The position numbers and the translations under genes were made by a program. Shown here piece after piece: positions 31,836 through 42,984 of a stretch of DNA of 64,000 bases (positions are counted from its first letter, which is position 1; every line of letters starts with the position of its first letter). The stretch comes from Phytophthora sp. 'mugwort'. Taxonomy: Eukaryota > Oomycota > Peronosporomycetes > Peronosporales > Peronosporaceae. The notes beneath the pieces are model-generated. The model was not told the DNA's origin. It saw nothing but the letters and a program-made list of their open reading frames with translations, and did not search any database. The DNA lies in the NCBI GenBank assembly GCA_033558025.1, contig JAUCEF010000005.1, positions 7,998,001 through 8,062,000 of the forward strand, given 5' to 3'.

Positions 31836-34330
31836 TTACATCCTGACCAGCTCTTCTTGCCGGCGCTGAAGGCGCGCGGCCAGCCCCCTGCCGCCGCATT
31901 TTCTTCCCATTGAGAGAAGTCTCCCCCCCCTCATCCTCCCATCCAGTCCCTTATATATGGTGTGCTCCCTGAGGTCCTCATCGAACGCCAGCATCACACT
32001 CCTGTGTCCGTCCATAGCTAGATTTTCTAGCCAATCCGCCATCTTGTTGTGGCGCCGATAATGATGTGTCCAACTTGCCATTCCACACACGTCAGCCGGT
32101 CTGCTGTATGCACTGTACCAGTGCATCAGCCCCCTGGCCTTTGTCTGCGTCCTTGTCCTCATAATATTCAGTATCATGACACTATATCCGACTATGTGAA
32201 CGTTCTTCCAGCCTTTCACCGCCGCATACGCCAGCAATCGATGCCGTCCTACGAATTCCGCTACATTTTGGCCATCGTTTGTCTGCCAAGCGCAGTCGCT
32301 GCCGCCCACACCGGCATTGCTGTGCATAATTCCCTTCCTTTCGCAATAGCTACACTACCGCTCTGCCCTCGTCCAGGATTGCCTCTGGATCCGCTATCAA
32401 ACAAACCTACTCTCAGTGCATCTTCTCCCCCTCCGCCTCCCATGTATTCCTGTCCTTTGTTCCAGTGTTATGCCCTCAGCTACCTTGATTACCTCGAATA
32501 TGCCTCCGAGATAGCGTTTGTCGCCCTCGCTATTGCCTCCTGAACAGTTTGCACCTTGCGTCCGTCGGTGTGAATTTTGTCCACATTGTATCTCCATACC
32601 ATAAAACGTCCGACTAACGGACCTATTTGGACGGTACCAAAAGTATGGTACATCATGGATATACCAACTCTCAAAACAAATATATTGATTTATGCATTGA
32701 GATGTTGTGGGCCACACTTAACATTTGCACTTTCAAAAGACAGGAGCAACGGTGGTGGCAGGTCGGCTGCGGGACAAGAGGGCGACAGCGGCAGCTGCAG
32801 GGCAACGGCGGCAGCGGGAGGGCGGCTGCAGAAGGCAGCACCAGCAAGGCTGGAGCAGGAGGCTGGAGACGACACCTGGAGGGCGGTAGCAGAGAGGCTG
32901 GAGACGGCACCAGGAGGGCGAGAGCAGAAGGCTGGAGGGCAGCATCTGGAAGGGCGGGAGCAGGGAGGCGGGAGACGGTGGTGGAGCAGCGGTGGTGAGA
33001 TGCGCAGCAGGAGCGGAGCCTTGGCACCGCCCCGGCATCAGGACTTCAGCGATGGTTGGAAATGGCGGCCGTTCTCGGGTCCAGCCGCCGCATCACCGGT
33101 AGAATATGCATGCGGCGGCAGGGCGTGATCGGAGGGCGCAACTTCGGTAGCGGGCTAGAGGCGAAACAGCAAGGCAGCCGCAGCAGATGTGGCACCGGAC
33201 CTCTAGGACCGCAATAGATATTAATACATAGTTAGCTACATATGTACAGCAATTATAATATAAGTAATTGCTTTATCTCATTCTTGTTGCTATGTAATGT
33301 CTTCTGGTTATTTTTATGCATAAGCGACTGTACTTGCTCTTCAATGACTGCCCCAGTCAGATATGCATGTGATATGCCAACATCATAGAATTTGAATGGA
33401 CATATACATACTTTTCATGTCCCTCCGACCCGATCCCCCGTCGGAATTGCCGGCATAGAGGACCGACCTATCCCTAAACATAATCACTGGTTGAAATTGG
33501 TCTATACCCCTGTTCTGATTGGCTGATAGTAAAGAAACATGGTGTGATTGGTTGTAAGGAAGTGTACTAAAACTAAGCATGGTCGGATAAGTGGTCATAT
33601 TCATCCATATCGCTGCGATCATCACAGCGACCCCCCACTCGCCACATGGCCTCCGCTGTGGTATGCAAATCCTCCCATGCCTCAACCTGCTTTTGCTGCC
33701 CCCAGTCCACGATCCATTCTGGCATTCGCGTGAGTTTAAATCCAAAATTATCTACCACCGTCATCTCCGTCCCCTGGTCCGTGGCATCTATATACCATCC
33801 CCACCTCGTGCGCATTTCAGTCCAAAAACACCTTGCTTCCGGGCACCCCCACACCATGTGAATCGCTCCGTCTGTTCTGTCGCCCGAGCATCCAGCAGCC
33901 ATGTATTTGTATCTGTGGGCCTCGCCTGCCCATATGCGCAGACTGTTCACCTTTAATTTTAATATGTTCTGAATTTGATACGGCGATACACCTTCCATAC
34001 GATGTAACGTAAATGACTGCAACGCTGTGGTCACCCCCTCATTTCCTCGTTTGCGTGCTGTGTGTATCTTCAATCGTCCCGCCTGTGCCGCGCTATCCCG
34101 TGCTTTACTGATGAGAGCTCTGTATTTTTTCTGTCGCGTCTGTGTCCATCTCCTCTTCCCTGCTCATAGTGGCCTCATCCGTGTTAGCCATGGATGTGGA
34201 GTGATCATGATCGTGGCCGGTAATACCCCAGGAAAACCGCCACCTCCGTCTCAACATCTGCGTTGCGGTATCCCATTCCACCATTTGGGTGTTTGACCCC
34301 CATGTGTGTTTGATGCCTCCGTTTTGGTCC
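31836..34330 (-). mobile_element. Second LINE with RNase H, opposite strand, interrupted
   Basis: Minus strand, same domain family as the LINE to its left. A zinc-knuckle region at 33,573-34,073 has IHMVWGCPEARCFW. RNase H is at 31,840-32,450: FDSGSRGNPGRGQSG, then NDGQNVAEFVGRHRLL and RRHNKMADWLENLAMDG. The RT part is absent, so the copy is 5'-truncated near 34,330. The two coding parts are separated by about 870 bp (about 32,700-33,570) of unrelated sequence including a G-rich low-complexity tract, most likely a later insertion. Confidence 0.75.
32740..33130. repeat. G/A-rich low-complexity tract
   Basis: Imperfect repeats of GGCTGGAGCAGGAGGC and CGGCAGC words. It gives long accidental frames on both strands (Gly/Arg or Ala/Pro-rich). 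A complementary tract of the same style lies at 57,290-57,640, suggesting a shared repeat family. Confidence 0.6.
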
Positions 34331-34614
34331 TCCCTCTCGCCTCAAATATGAGATTACTGTATTATATATTACAAAATGCAGGCAAAGGCGTGGTAGTGGG
34401 CGAATGCTTATCAAAAGCGAACACATATGCATTGTGGTTTACAGCTGTTTCGCTAACCTTTTTCTAGCCCTCATAATTATCAAGTTGCCTGTGAAAAAGA
34501 TATGTTTTAGTATATCATTTGCCAAACATACTGTTTCTAGGAACTGGTTAGCAGCACAGAGAAGCATCGCCTCTATAGTGTAGGCAGAAACAATACTGCT
34601 ACCCTTATTTCTTA

Positions 34615-34700
34615 ACATATTTTAGCCAAAATTCGAATCACGAGGGGGGGGGAGCGTTTAAACCACTCGAAAGCTGACACCGTAACAAAGCGATTAATGG
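34615..34700 (+). repeat. Left TIR of Tc1/mariner element
   Basis: Matches the reverse complement of 36053-36133 with about 80% identity. It includes a G-run (GGGGGGGGG) not present in the partner. Confidence 0.9.
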
Positions 34701-36052
34701 TCTTTTCACTTGAATCGGATGCGATTTGACGGCGCGTGTTCATATAGGGCAACTTCAGCTTCAACCTAAACGGCGATATGTATACACTGTCACAAGCCAT
34801 AGACCTCTGTGGGGGGGGTTGCTGCTATTAGCATTTATAGCAGCTACCTAGTACTTGCTTATGGCTCCACCATGAAGCTCCAGCACTGGCGTCAATTTAG
34901 CAACTTGTGCATGTAGAGCGCAGTAATATCCTGCCAGCATCGCTTGACCATGTTTAAAAGAGTCTTTCGTGTCTCAAACTGGCGCCTGCTAACGTTTACA
35001 GCACGCGCAAGACCCCCCCACCCCACCCACCCACATGTTCTCAATGGGGTTCAGGTCTGGAGATTTCGCTGTCCAGTTCATTACTGTCGCACTCCTCTTG
35101 TAGGAAGTCTTTCGTCGCCTGGAGGCGTGTATCGAGGCGTTGTCTTGCTGGAAGATACACTCCGGCCCGTATAATTTGTCGACGAATGGCAATAGATGCT
35201 CCTGTAGGGTGTAGGTATAGCGTTCGCTGTCCTATGAGCCCTCCAAAATCGTCAACTCGCTCTTCCCGCCGGCACTAAACGCCCCCCACATTATCACGCT
35301 TCCTCCCCCGTTTATGGCAACCCGAGTATATCTGAGATTCCGACCTCAAATGGTCGTAGTAGTATTAGAGGCCGTCAGGCCCGTCCAATTAAACTTCTTT
35401 TCGTCAGAAAATACAACCTGGGACCACTTCGTAGCGCCCCAGGTCACCTTCTCATGCGCCTACTTTAGCCGGTTCCCCTTGTGTTTCTTGGTGGGCATGG
35501 GGGATGTCATACGCTTCTTGTGCTTGAACTCTGGGTGCTGTTGGGGCAACTCCCGAATTCGTCAATAACTAATAGGCAGCTGAAACTGCCTTTTAAACTA
35601 AAGCGCTCAGCCGGCACTTCACGGCTTCACGAAACGGCCGTCGTTCGGCAGTAGGTCCAAGCTTCTTGCGTCATCCGGGACGTTTGACTGTGTTGTAGGC
35701 ATCCAGGGCAATGTACGCGTGTACGAGTGATTTAGAGCGCTGTGAATATCCAGCGATAGTTCTGTCGCTGAATCCGCACGTGATAAGAGCCGATATCAGC
35801 CCCTTCTCCTTCTCCGTCAATGCTAGGCCTCTCGGCATCCTCAGACCCAACAAAAATAACCACTTGAAAGCAAACGATACCAGGATAGATACGTTACGTC
35901 CAGTACAATCGCGTGCGAGCTATTCAGAAGAGAATAACAGCACTACCTACTCGTTTTGTCGGATGGCAGTGTCGTTTCCGCCACCGTGGGAATGTGGGAA
36001 CGGGCGTTATTGGCTGTTTCTGAGGTATAGCACGCCGAATGAAGTGACAATA

Positions 36053-36133
36053 CCACCAATCGCTTCGTTTTGGTGTCAACTTTCAATTGGTTTAAACGGA
36101 TTTCCGTGGTTCGAATTATTGGCTAAAATATGT
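36053..36133 (-). repeat. Right TIR of Tc1/mariner element
   Basis: Ends GGCTAAAATATGT followed by TA. Pairs with 34615-34700. Confidence 0.9.
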
Positions 36134-36135
36134 TA

Positions 36136-39100
36136 ATAAATAAGGGCGGCAGTATAGTACGTAATGCAAATAGTATTATCAACGTAAACTAGTATATCAA
36201 GTGCTGCTACACCAGAAAACATAAATGTTAAAATGTGACATACGTGCCCCGCATCCTGGAGTGCTCTCGGGCTACAATCCGAGATCCCCTCTTGCAAGAG
36301 GAAGTCACTGTTCGGGCGCCATCCAGGGTCGAAAGAGAGTGTCTACGCACAGCAAGCAGCGCTCTACACGACACCCACTCCACCCCTCACCCCGCATTTC
36401 GCTTGACTGGTGTGCGTCGTCATTGGGCTCCCATATAATTCTTTCGCTCGCCTGACGGCAGCTCGGCATCCGAGCCTTGCCGCTCTTGCTCATGCTCTTC
36501 CCGTTTTCACGTCTCATCGTGCCTGCTGCCGTCGCACCTCCTTCCGCATGGGTGATCGTCCTTGCAGTCAGGATAGCGCCTATCTCGACTCCATCAGCTT
36601 CTTTACTATTATTGGTTTGCCTTCTCGATCTGTGGTAGGGAGGAACACCCGTTACCTCAAGGTTCCACGCTTTTTGACTGGCGGTTCGGGACGATTATGT
36701 GGTAATTTATTCGCTTATACAGATGGCACTTAATTGTTGACCCAGATGGCTTGGCTGATATGCTTTGTCCTTGCACTCCTCTAACGGCCTTATTGGCAAC
36801 TGCTCCAACGTAGTGGGATGCCCGACGCTGCTAAAGCTTTTGACTGCCTGCTCTGCATTTGAACGGGGCGGGTCCCATGCAAAATCATTGGCGTTCCTCT
36901 TTTATATCTTCGAGGTCCCCGGTATCAGCATAACCGTATGCTCATGCGTTTGACAGTACACGATAAATAATGAGTAGCTTGTGCTGCTGCACGCTCGCCT
37001 CCTTATCAATCAATACAGATAAAAAACATGTAGCGTCGCCCCGCTGGCCACGTCTCTCGTTCACATTCACGATTCATTGTTTGTCGTCGATGCCCGCCGT
37101 TCCATAACATCCGACATGATCCATCTGACCATAACTGCCCCCTTTTGGTTTTCACGGTATTCCTCACACCACGTTACAAATATACTTATGTTGCCTTCAT
37201 AACCAGCTTTTCATACTATAATTTATACACAGTTGAAGTGAATGGTACTGTCAATATAGATAACGCATTGTACAGACAAAAGCTCAACAAACGTCTAAAT
37301 TATATAATAATACTTAAAAATTTTGCATTTAATCCTTTAACGTAGGGGGGTTAACAATTCATTGAAATGGGTTCGTGAGCGTTGAACCTTATCTCACTTA
37401 ACGTTGAGGTTGTTGCCGGACACAAAAGTTGCCTCGAAGCTGCTGCTTCTGTCAGACTAGTGTGTCAGCTTTATATTTCCTTGCCGACTTGTTGGCGTAT
37501 TCTGTGTAACTTTAAAATAGCCAATCCGGGAGTGAGGCATGTCACGACGTTCGTCCTTCAACTATATATAAAATGCGGCATGTATACGATTCCTGCAGCT
37601 GCCCGTGATGCTACCGAACTTGTTCCCCCAATGTATACTTGATGTCAGTAACATCAACCCTGGAAATACAGATTGGTATATACTGTGTGAATTTGCCAAA
37701 TTTTACCGCTAATTAAGGCTAACGTCATGCGCCATCTGGACAGCTCTGGTATTTGATATACGCCTTATTTTTTCTGTACGGTTTGTAGCTATAAATAATA
37801 ATGATGGCATCAAACAGCGATACAAACGTCGCGCGAGAGTTGCTATGTAAAATGTTTACGCAAATGTCGTTATTTACCGGTTGGGCCATTTCAAGCTCAC
37901 GAGCATACCTAAGCTATGCATAATATCCAGGGGACGATTTATATAGAGATCTATATTAACTATATAACAGATCCTTGAATTATATTGTCTCCTATGCAAA
38001 ACGGGTTTGAGCTAGGTGTGATCTTAAGTAAAAGAAAAACTCACTACCCTAGGTGAAGATGACACACTCGTTCAACAGACACTCAGAGGTTTGGCACCGG
38101 TGCCAGTGCCGCTTTGACAAGTATGGTGTAGCGGCCTTTTAACTTCCATGAGCTTTGAAGGCTTCGTTTCTTGGGGTAGACATGCGTGTGCAGCGATAGC
38201 TTGTCCGTAGAACATTAGTGCTGTGACCACAGCTTGTACTTATCTCATCTTGTGGTCGGCAGCATATGAAGGTAATGGGTTGTCTGCGTACAGCAGCAAC
38301 GGAGTGTTACTTGGGCTCTCTAGCCTCTCTTCTCAAGACCAAAATGGTCCTGAGGCCACGCCCAGTTGGTGCTGGGGTGCCTGCCACCCAGCGGTGTTAC
38401 AAGTACAGTATCGACTGCTGCTGAAGCCCCACCAGTGTTTGCTAGCAAAGTGGACAGACAAGGAAACAGGCGGAACTACGCCGCCGACGTCTGGTGACTA
38501 TGGTGCCCGATGGTAAACTACTTCGTAAGTAATGCATGGCCCGGCAGGAGCTACGTCTGAGCCGCAGTACCTCTGCTCCTGATGGTTTGAAGCATCTAAT
38601 CGAGGTTGGTGCTGTTCCCCTTGCTGTTTTGGCACCGTGCTGGGTTCGAAAACTGTCAGTTGAGCTGAAGGACATCTACTGTCAACGCATTGCATTTTTC
38701 GACTGTTAAACGTTCTGGTCTCCTTATTTATTTACTGCACGCTTCGCTTAAATTGGCGCCACGCCGGTGAGACAGCAACTGGATGTCGGTGACGTCAACT
38801 TAACTTTATCATTTTGGCGAGACGTTATGTCGGACTTCAACAAAAATCTCTCGAACTACAGCCTGGTCTTGTCGGACAATTCCCGCTTTGCGAAATCGAC
38901 ACGTTCGTGATCGTTGTTTATGACATGTGGAGAAAACTCAATCGCAAGTACTTGAAAGCCATGTATGGCAGGATTGATCAAGTCAGTCGGACGGTTATGA
39001 TTTCTATGATTTTTACAGTGGCGCTTTCGAGGTGTTCTAATCCGCGAATGCATTTAAGTCAAGCACGATCCCCTCACGCGATTCGTGGAGAGGGGAATGC

Positions 39101-39792
39101 TAGAAGATGACGAGTTTGACCCCATCAAGCGGCCTGCAAGCACCATGTTGCCGATGCAGTCGTCGCCGATGAAGAGAAGATGAAGCTCAAGTTGGTCGAG
39201 TCCGTGAAGACATTGCCGTAGGTACTGCTCCGTCGTATGTTGCCGATATTTGAAGATGCATCAGCTGATCGAGCACGTAGAAAATCGGATCGGAACTGCG
39301 GGGCAGGAGAGGATCAACGACGATGCTGAAGGTGAGTTTGAGTATGTACCGCGATAAGCTCTGTGAGATGGAGATTACTTTTCCAAGTCGCAGTGAGCAC
39401 TGATAAGCATGTAGATAACTGTAAATCGAGAGAACACAAGTACAAACTTGTGATATTTGATTTGCTATGTCGTCGAAGTCTGGAGTACATCTGCATCGTG
39501 TGGGGGCGATTGGGGTGGCTGGGATCAAGAACGTTATCAATCAGCATTCATGTTTCCCGCTGCGGCTCGAAGGGCGTTGTATACGGGGTGGAGCTGGAAG
39601 TTACTCTCCAGCTTGTACACAACAGCGCTGCGAACGAGATCCGCATGGGCAGCAGACTCGGGGTCACTTGATTCGAGCGGTAAAAACGGCGATACACAGA
39701 GAGATCCCACGAAGCCACCGCAAAATCGAGACCTCAACGGCTTCCACCATAGCTTCATCAGCCTCGATACCAATTTCCCCCATTCGAAAGCC
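36136..39792. other. Long spacer without recognisable genes
   Basis: 3.6 kb of mixed sequence: AT-rich at 37,140-38,030, GC-richer at 36,230-36,560 and 38,220-38,700. Frames of 65-107 residues occur on both strands, none with a motif I can defend. The last few hundred bases may include the 3' part of the PIF/Harbinger remnant that follows. Likely layers of old repeats. Confidence 0.5.
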
Positions 39793-40962
39793 TTATTTCA
39801 TATACCAATTGTGAAGGGTACACGCAACGTGTATCGCCTTCTTGACATGTTTAATCCGGACCGTCAATGGTTGCTTGAAGACTCGCCATTTTTTATAATT
39901 CACTAACAAGCCAAAGGCCATTTCAACCCGGATGCGTAGTTGGCTGAGATGAATGTTGAAGCTGTCATGAGTCGGAGTTTTTTGCCTTGGGATTGGCGAA
40001 CGGCGTTAACAACTTGTTGTTGCTGCTGTACACGTTGTCACCTACCAGATACATCCCGTTCGGGAAGCTTTCGGCGATAATAAAAAAAATCACCTCTCGT
40101 AAGCAAGTGTGGCGCCCATATCACCTGGGCACTTACTGGATACGGTTGTAAATCGGCAGGGTGGTTGACGCATGCATGCGCATTCACACCGTAGCACTGG
40201 TAATCGCCCAAAAAAGCGACGTCAACCGCTTTACCTCCTTTCGGCGAGGATCTTAAATTCGACAGCACCGGTCGAATTTAACTTCTCCAATGCATCCATT
40301 TGGCGCGCTAGCGAAGCTCAGACGAGCAAATGTATCCGCTGATTGTTGCTGCTACTATGGAGTGACAGGAAAGTGTAGCTTGAGCTCATCATGCGCTTGT
40401 ATCGCGTCCACCACTTCGTGAATACCGTCGCGCCCGCGAGTGTCCGCACAGGAGGAAAAGAATAGCCAGCTAGTCACGAAATGCACATCTGCACTTTGTT
40501 AATCGGCGTCAGAGGCGCGATGCCGGTACGCTGACGTGTTTGGGCTTCGTAGACACGGAGACGCGGTGCAAGCAAGCGCATAAGCTTTTCGAAAGAGCAG
40601 AATGGCATGCGGTAGTACTGCTGAAACTGGCCTTCAATGAGAAGTAACTGTGTGTCGGGCTTCCAGTTGAAACGGACGGGCTCCAAACACTTACCCCGCT
40701 CGTTCTTCAAAGCAACGTAGAATGCAACGATATGGACGACAGTAATATCAGCAGCGAGAGTGTCGGTGGTCATCTTAGGCTGGTCAGGCTGGTCATACTG
40801 GGACCTGCGAGCGAGGGCGGATTCGTCGATGTAGTCAAAACGCAAAAAAAAGTAGACAGTCAAAGCAACGTGCACCATTCGAAAGCGCTGGACGGGACCA
40901 GCATGGCATATGACCCCACCATTTGCCACGGAACTTGAGCGTGCCATGCATGGCACTTTCAT
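39793..40962 (-). pseudogene. PIF/Harbinger transposase remnant 1
   Basis: The N-terminal part (40,474-40,962) has FQQYYRMPFCSFEKLMRLLA and TGIAPLTPINKV, the usual start of DDE_Tnp_4 nucleases. The C-terminal part near 39,800-39,930 has MAFGLLVNYKKWRVFKQPL and ACTLHNWYMK before a stop at 39,793-39,795. Between them the frame changes repeatedly and the catalytic Asp blocks are degraded. It is distinct from the Harbinger at 50,270, with only family-level resemblance. Confidence 0.78.
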
Positions 40963-41205
40963 GACACAACAAACCTACCTTCTAAGAGCGATCGGCCAAT
41001 AGCATTTTGCTTGGCATGGCATGGTCCGGATGCCACGCGGTTGGAATCCTACTTAAGTGCAAGCAAATCGTCACTATTAACCGAAAAGTGCCGCCGAATC
41101 CATCCGTTTCGGTACCCTAGAGCCAGAGGGCGCAAGTGATGCAGCTCGGGTTAACGGCTCTGGCCATTTCCACAGTTGGGTACCCCCCTAAGAAGCTACA
41201 CTTCG

Positions 41206-42984
41206 CTACAGACAACGACGCATAAATCCGGCATCGCTGAATGCCATCCCCCATAGTAACGCAAGATTCCTGCACCCGACAAAAAAATACGGCACGAACA
41301 AATATAAAGGCGTGATTGGTAGAATATAGCATTATTAGAGTAGAAAAAAAGATCATGCGGTCGGATAAAAAAAGTGCTTTGATTAGACTGAAACCTCAGG
41401 ATGGTGACGAATTGCCTTTTTAAAGCTACGTATTATTGCATGCGGGGTGATGGCATTGTAGGCAATAATTGTAGACTTAATTGCACGGAGGCGTTTTTCT
41501 TTTGCGGTGCCTCCGCTGCGTCTAGCACTATTTCTTAGTTTCGCTTTAAGTGGTCCGATTACACCGACGTCAAGAGGTTGACAAATCGACGTACTGTCCG
41601 GTGGTAATGGAACCACACTAGCGTTAGCTTCCTCTGCTACAGCCCGCTGTCCTTCCTCCGAAACATGACACTCTAAGTTGTCAAGGAGAAGAACAGCGGG
41701 GTCATCTATTTCATATTTTAACAACTTTTCTATATATCCAGACGTCCAGTTGTCCATTCATGCCTTTTCTTGAACTGCGTAACAATGTCCATCTGGGTAT
41801 GTTTCTAGCTCGTCCTGCTCAATTTTCCTACCAGGGACGCCGCGTACAACAAATAGAATTGGTAATTTTTCCCTAACATTCATAATAATATATCAAAGAA
41901 TATTAAAAACATAAAAAAATTAGCAAATAAAATAAAAACTACAATCATCTCGAACAGTCAGAACAGCAGTCAATCGACCCGCGTGTTTGTTCATTCCCAA
42001 AATGCGTGCTGAGTCTCTGCGTCCCTTTAGTGCCCATCTCTTGGTCGGCGGCATATCGAACAAAATGGCGGTTTCGTCAACGTTCAATATGCCGCCACCT
42101 TCGTACGTTCCGTACTTAGCCCAAAAGTCTAGTGAAAAAGCCGCCCGGACTTCTTCGAGCTCCTGAAGTGACTTTTTCGCAGCCTGCGTCTTCTGCGCAG
42201 AAAATCCATAACATCAATACAATAAGATAAAGTAAAAACGTAATCATGGTAAATTTGCATTAAATTGAATTTAATCAATATGTACGTGCCGGTTTGCTAT
42301 ACGCTGCACCATGCGCTCAAGTGAGACCTCACCGTTCTCTTTGCCATCGCGATAGAGAGTCATTCAGCCCGAGAGAATCCTCCACATGAATTCAATCATT
42401 CTAAAGGTTGAAAGAACTAAACGTGTACAGTTAACAAAATTACAAAATAAATATTAATAAGTTAGTCACAATTTCCGTTAAGTAGGTCAATAGTAGTAAT
42501 ATATAAGCTTACGGCTTCATCCCGTTGAACATCTTTCACGTAGGTTACAAGGGTAAGGACTTCAGGAAAAAGTTCCTTTCGTCCCTGGCCTTTTTAAAGT
42601 CTTCGACGATGCATTGCCCTTGAATTCGCGGATGGCACTAGCTTGCTTGGTCCACCCGTGTACTGTTCCACGGGCAACGCTAAGCGTCCGTGCCACCTCC
42701 TCAATGCTGACTTGGTCGATGAGTGCTAACGCCTCGCGCTTCTTCTTAATGCTGAAGCTGTGCTTGGCGCGCGGCATTGCGAAATGAGTGAGATTTGGTC
42801 AAACTCTAATGCAGTTTTACTTACAGAGCCATTCATTATTACCTGTTCGTAATTGGGTTTAAAATTTATAATCGACATGATTTGATTGGTCAAAACGAAT
42901 AATGGCTTTAGTATGGGATTTGAAAAGTGACACCGTTTAATGCCATATTTTTGTGGTGCCGGATTTATGTGTCGTTGTCTGTAG
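41206..42984 (-). mobile_element. pogo/Tigger-type transposon
   Basis: A 28-bp inverted pair differing at one base (41206-41233 and 42957-42984; core CTACAGACAACGAC) brackets a minus-strand transposase. These may be subterminal rather than the very tips. The transposase pieces are an N-terminal helix-turn-helix (MPRAKHSFSIKKKREALAL, 42,777-42,562), NVDETAILFDMPPTKRWALK (first Asp, about 42,090), an FVVRGVPGRKIEQDE stretch (about 41,830) and LLLDNLECHVSEEG with PLDVGVIGPLKAKL (second and third Asp, 41,757-41,383). Frame changes and AT-rich stretches separate them, possibly old introns at about 42,190-42,560 and 41,880-41,950. All three catalytic Asp residues persist. Confidence 0.82.

Larger units (their letters stand above)
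34615..36133 (-). mobile_element. Tc1/mariner transposon with TIRs and TA flanks
   Basis: 1,519 bp bounded by TA on each side (34613-34614 and 36134-36135). Inverted ends of about 81-86 bp begin ACATATTTTAGCC at both tips. Inside, on the minus strand, lies one decayed transposase: an N-terminal helix-turn-helix (LTEKEKGLISALITCGFSD, up to 35,853), first Asp in VVFSDEKKFNW (about 35,400), second Asp in FQQDNASIHASRR (about 35,130), and SPDLNPIENMW with the Glu (about 35,040). Stops after TTTTI and LEGS and a frame change before the HTH inactivate it. A G/C slip after ENMWV removes the C-terminus. Confidence 0.93.

Noticed and set aside
32577..33128. 183-residue Gly/Arg-rich ORF and its antisense Ala/Pro-rich ORFs
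   Set aside because: Low-complexity repeats open all frames; no conserved segment. The same applies to 57,210-57,752.
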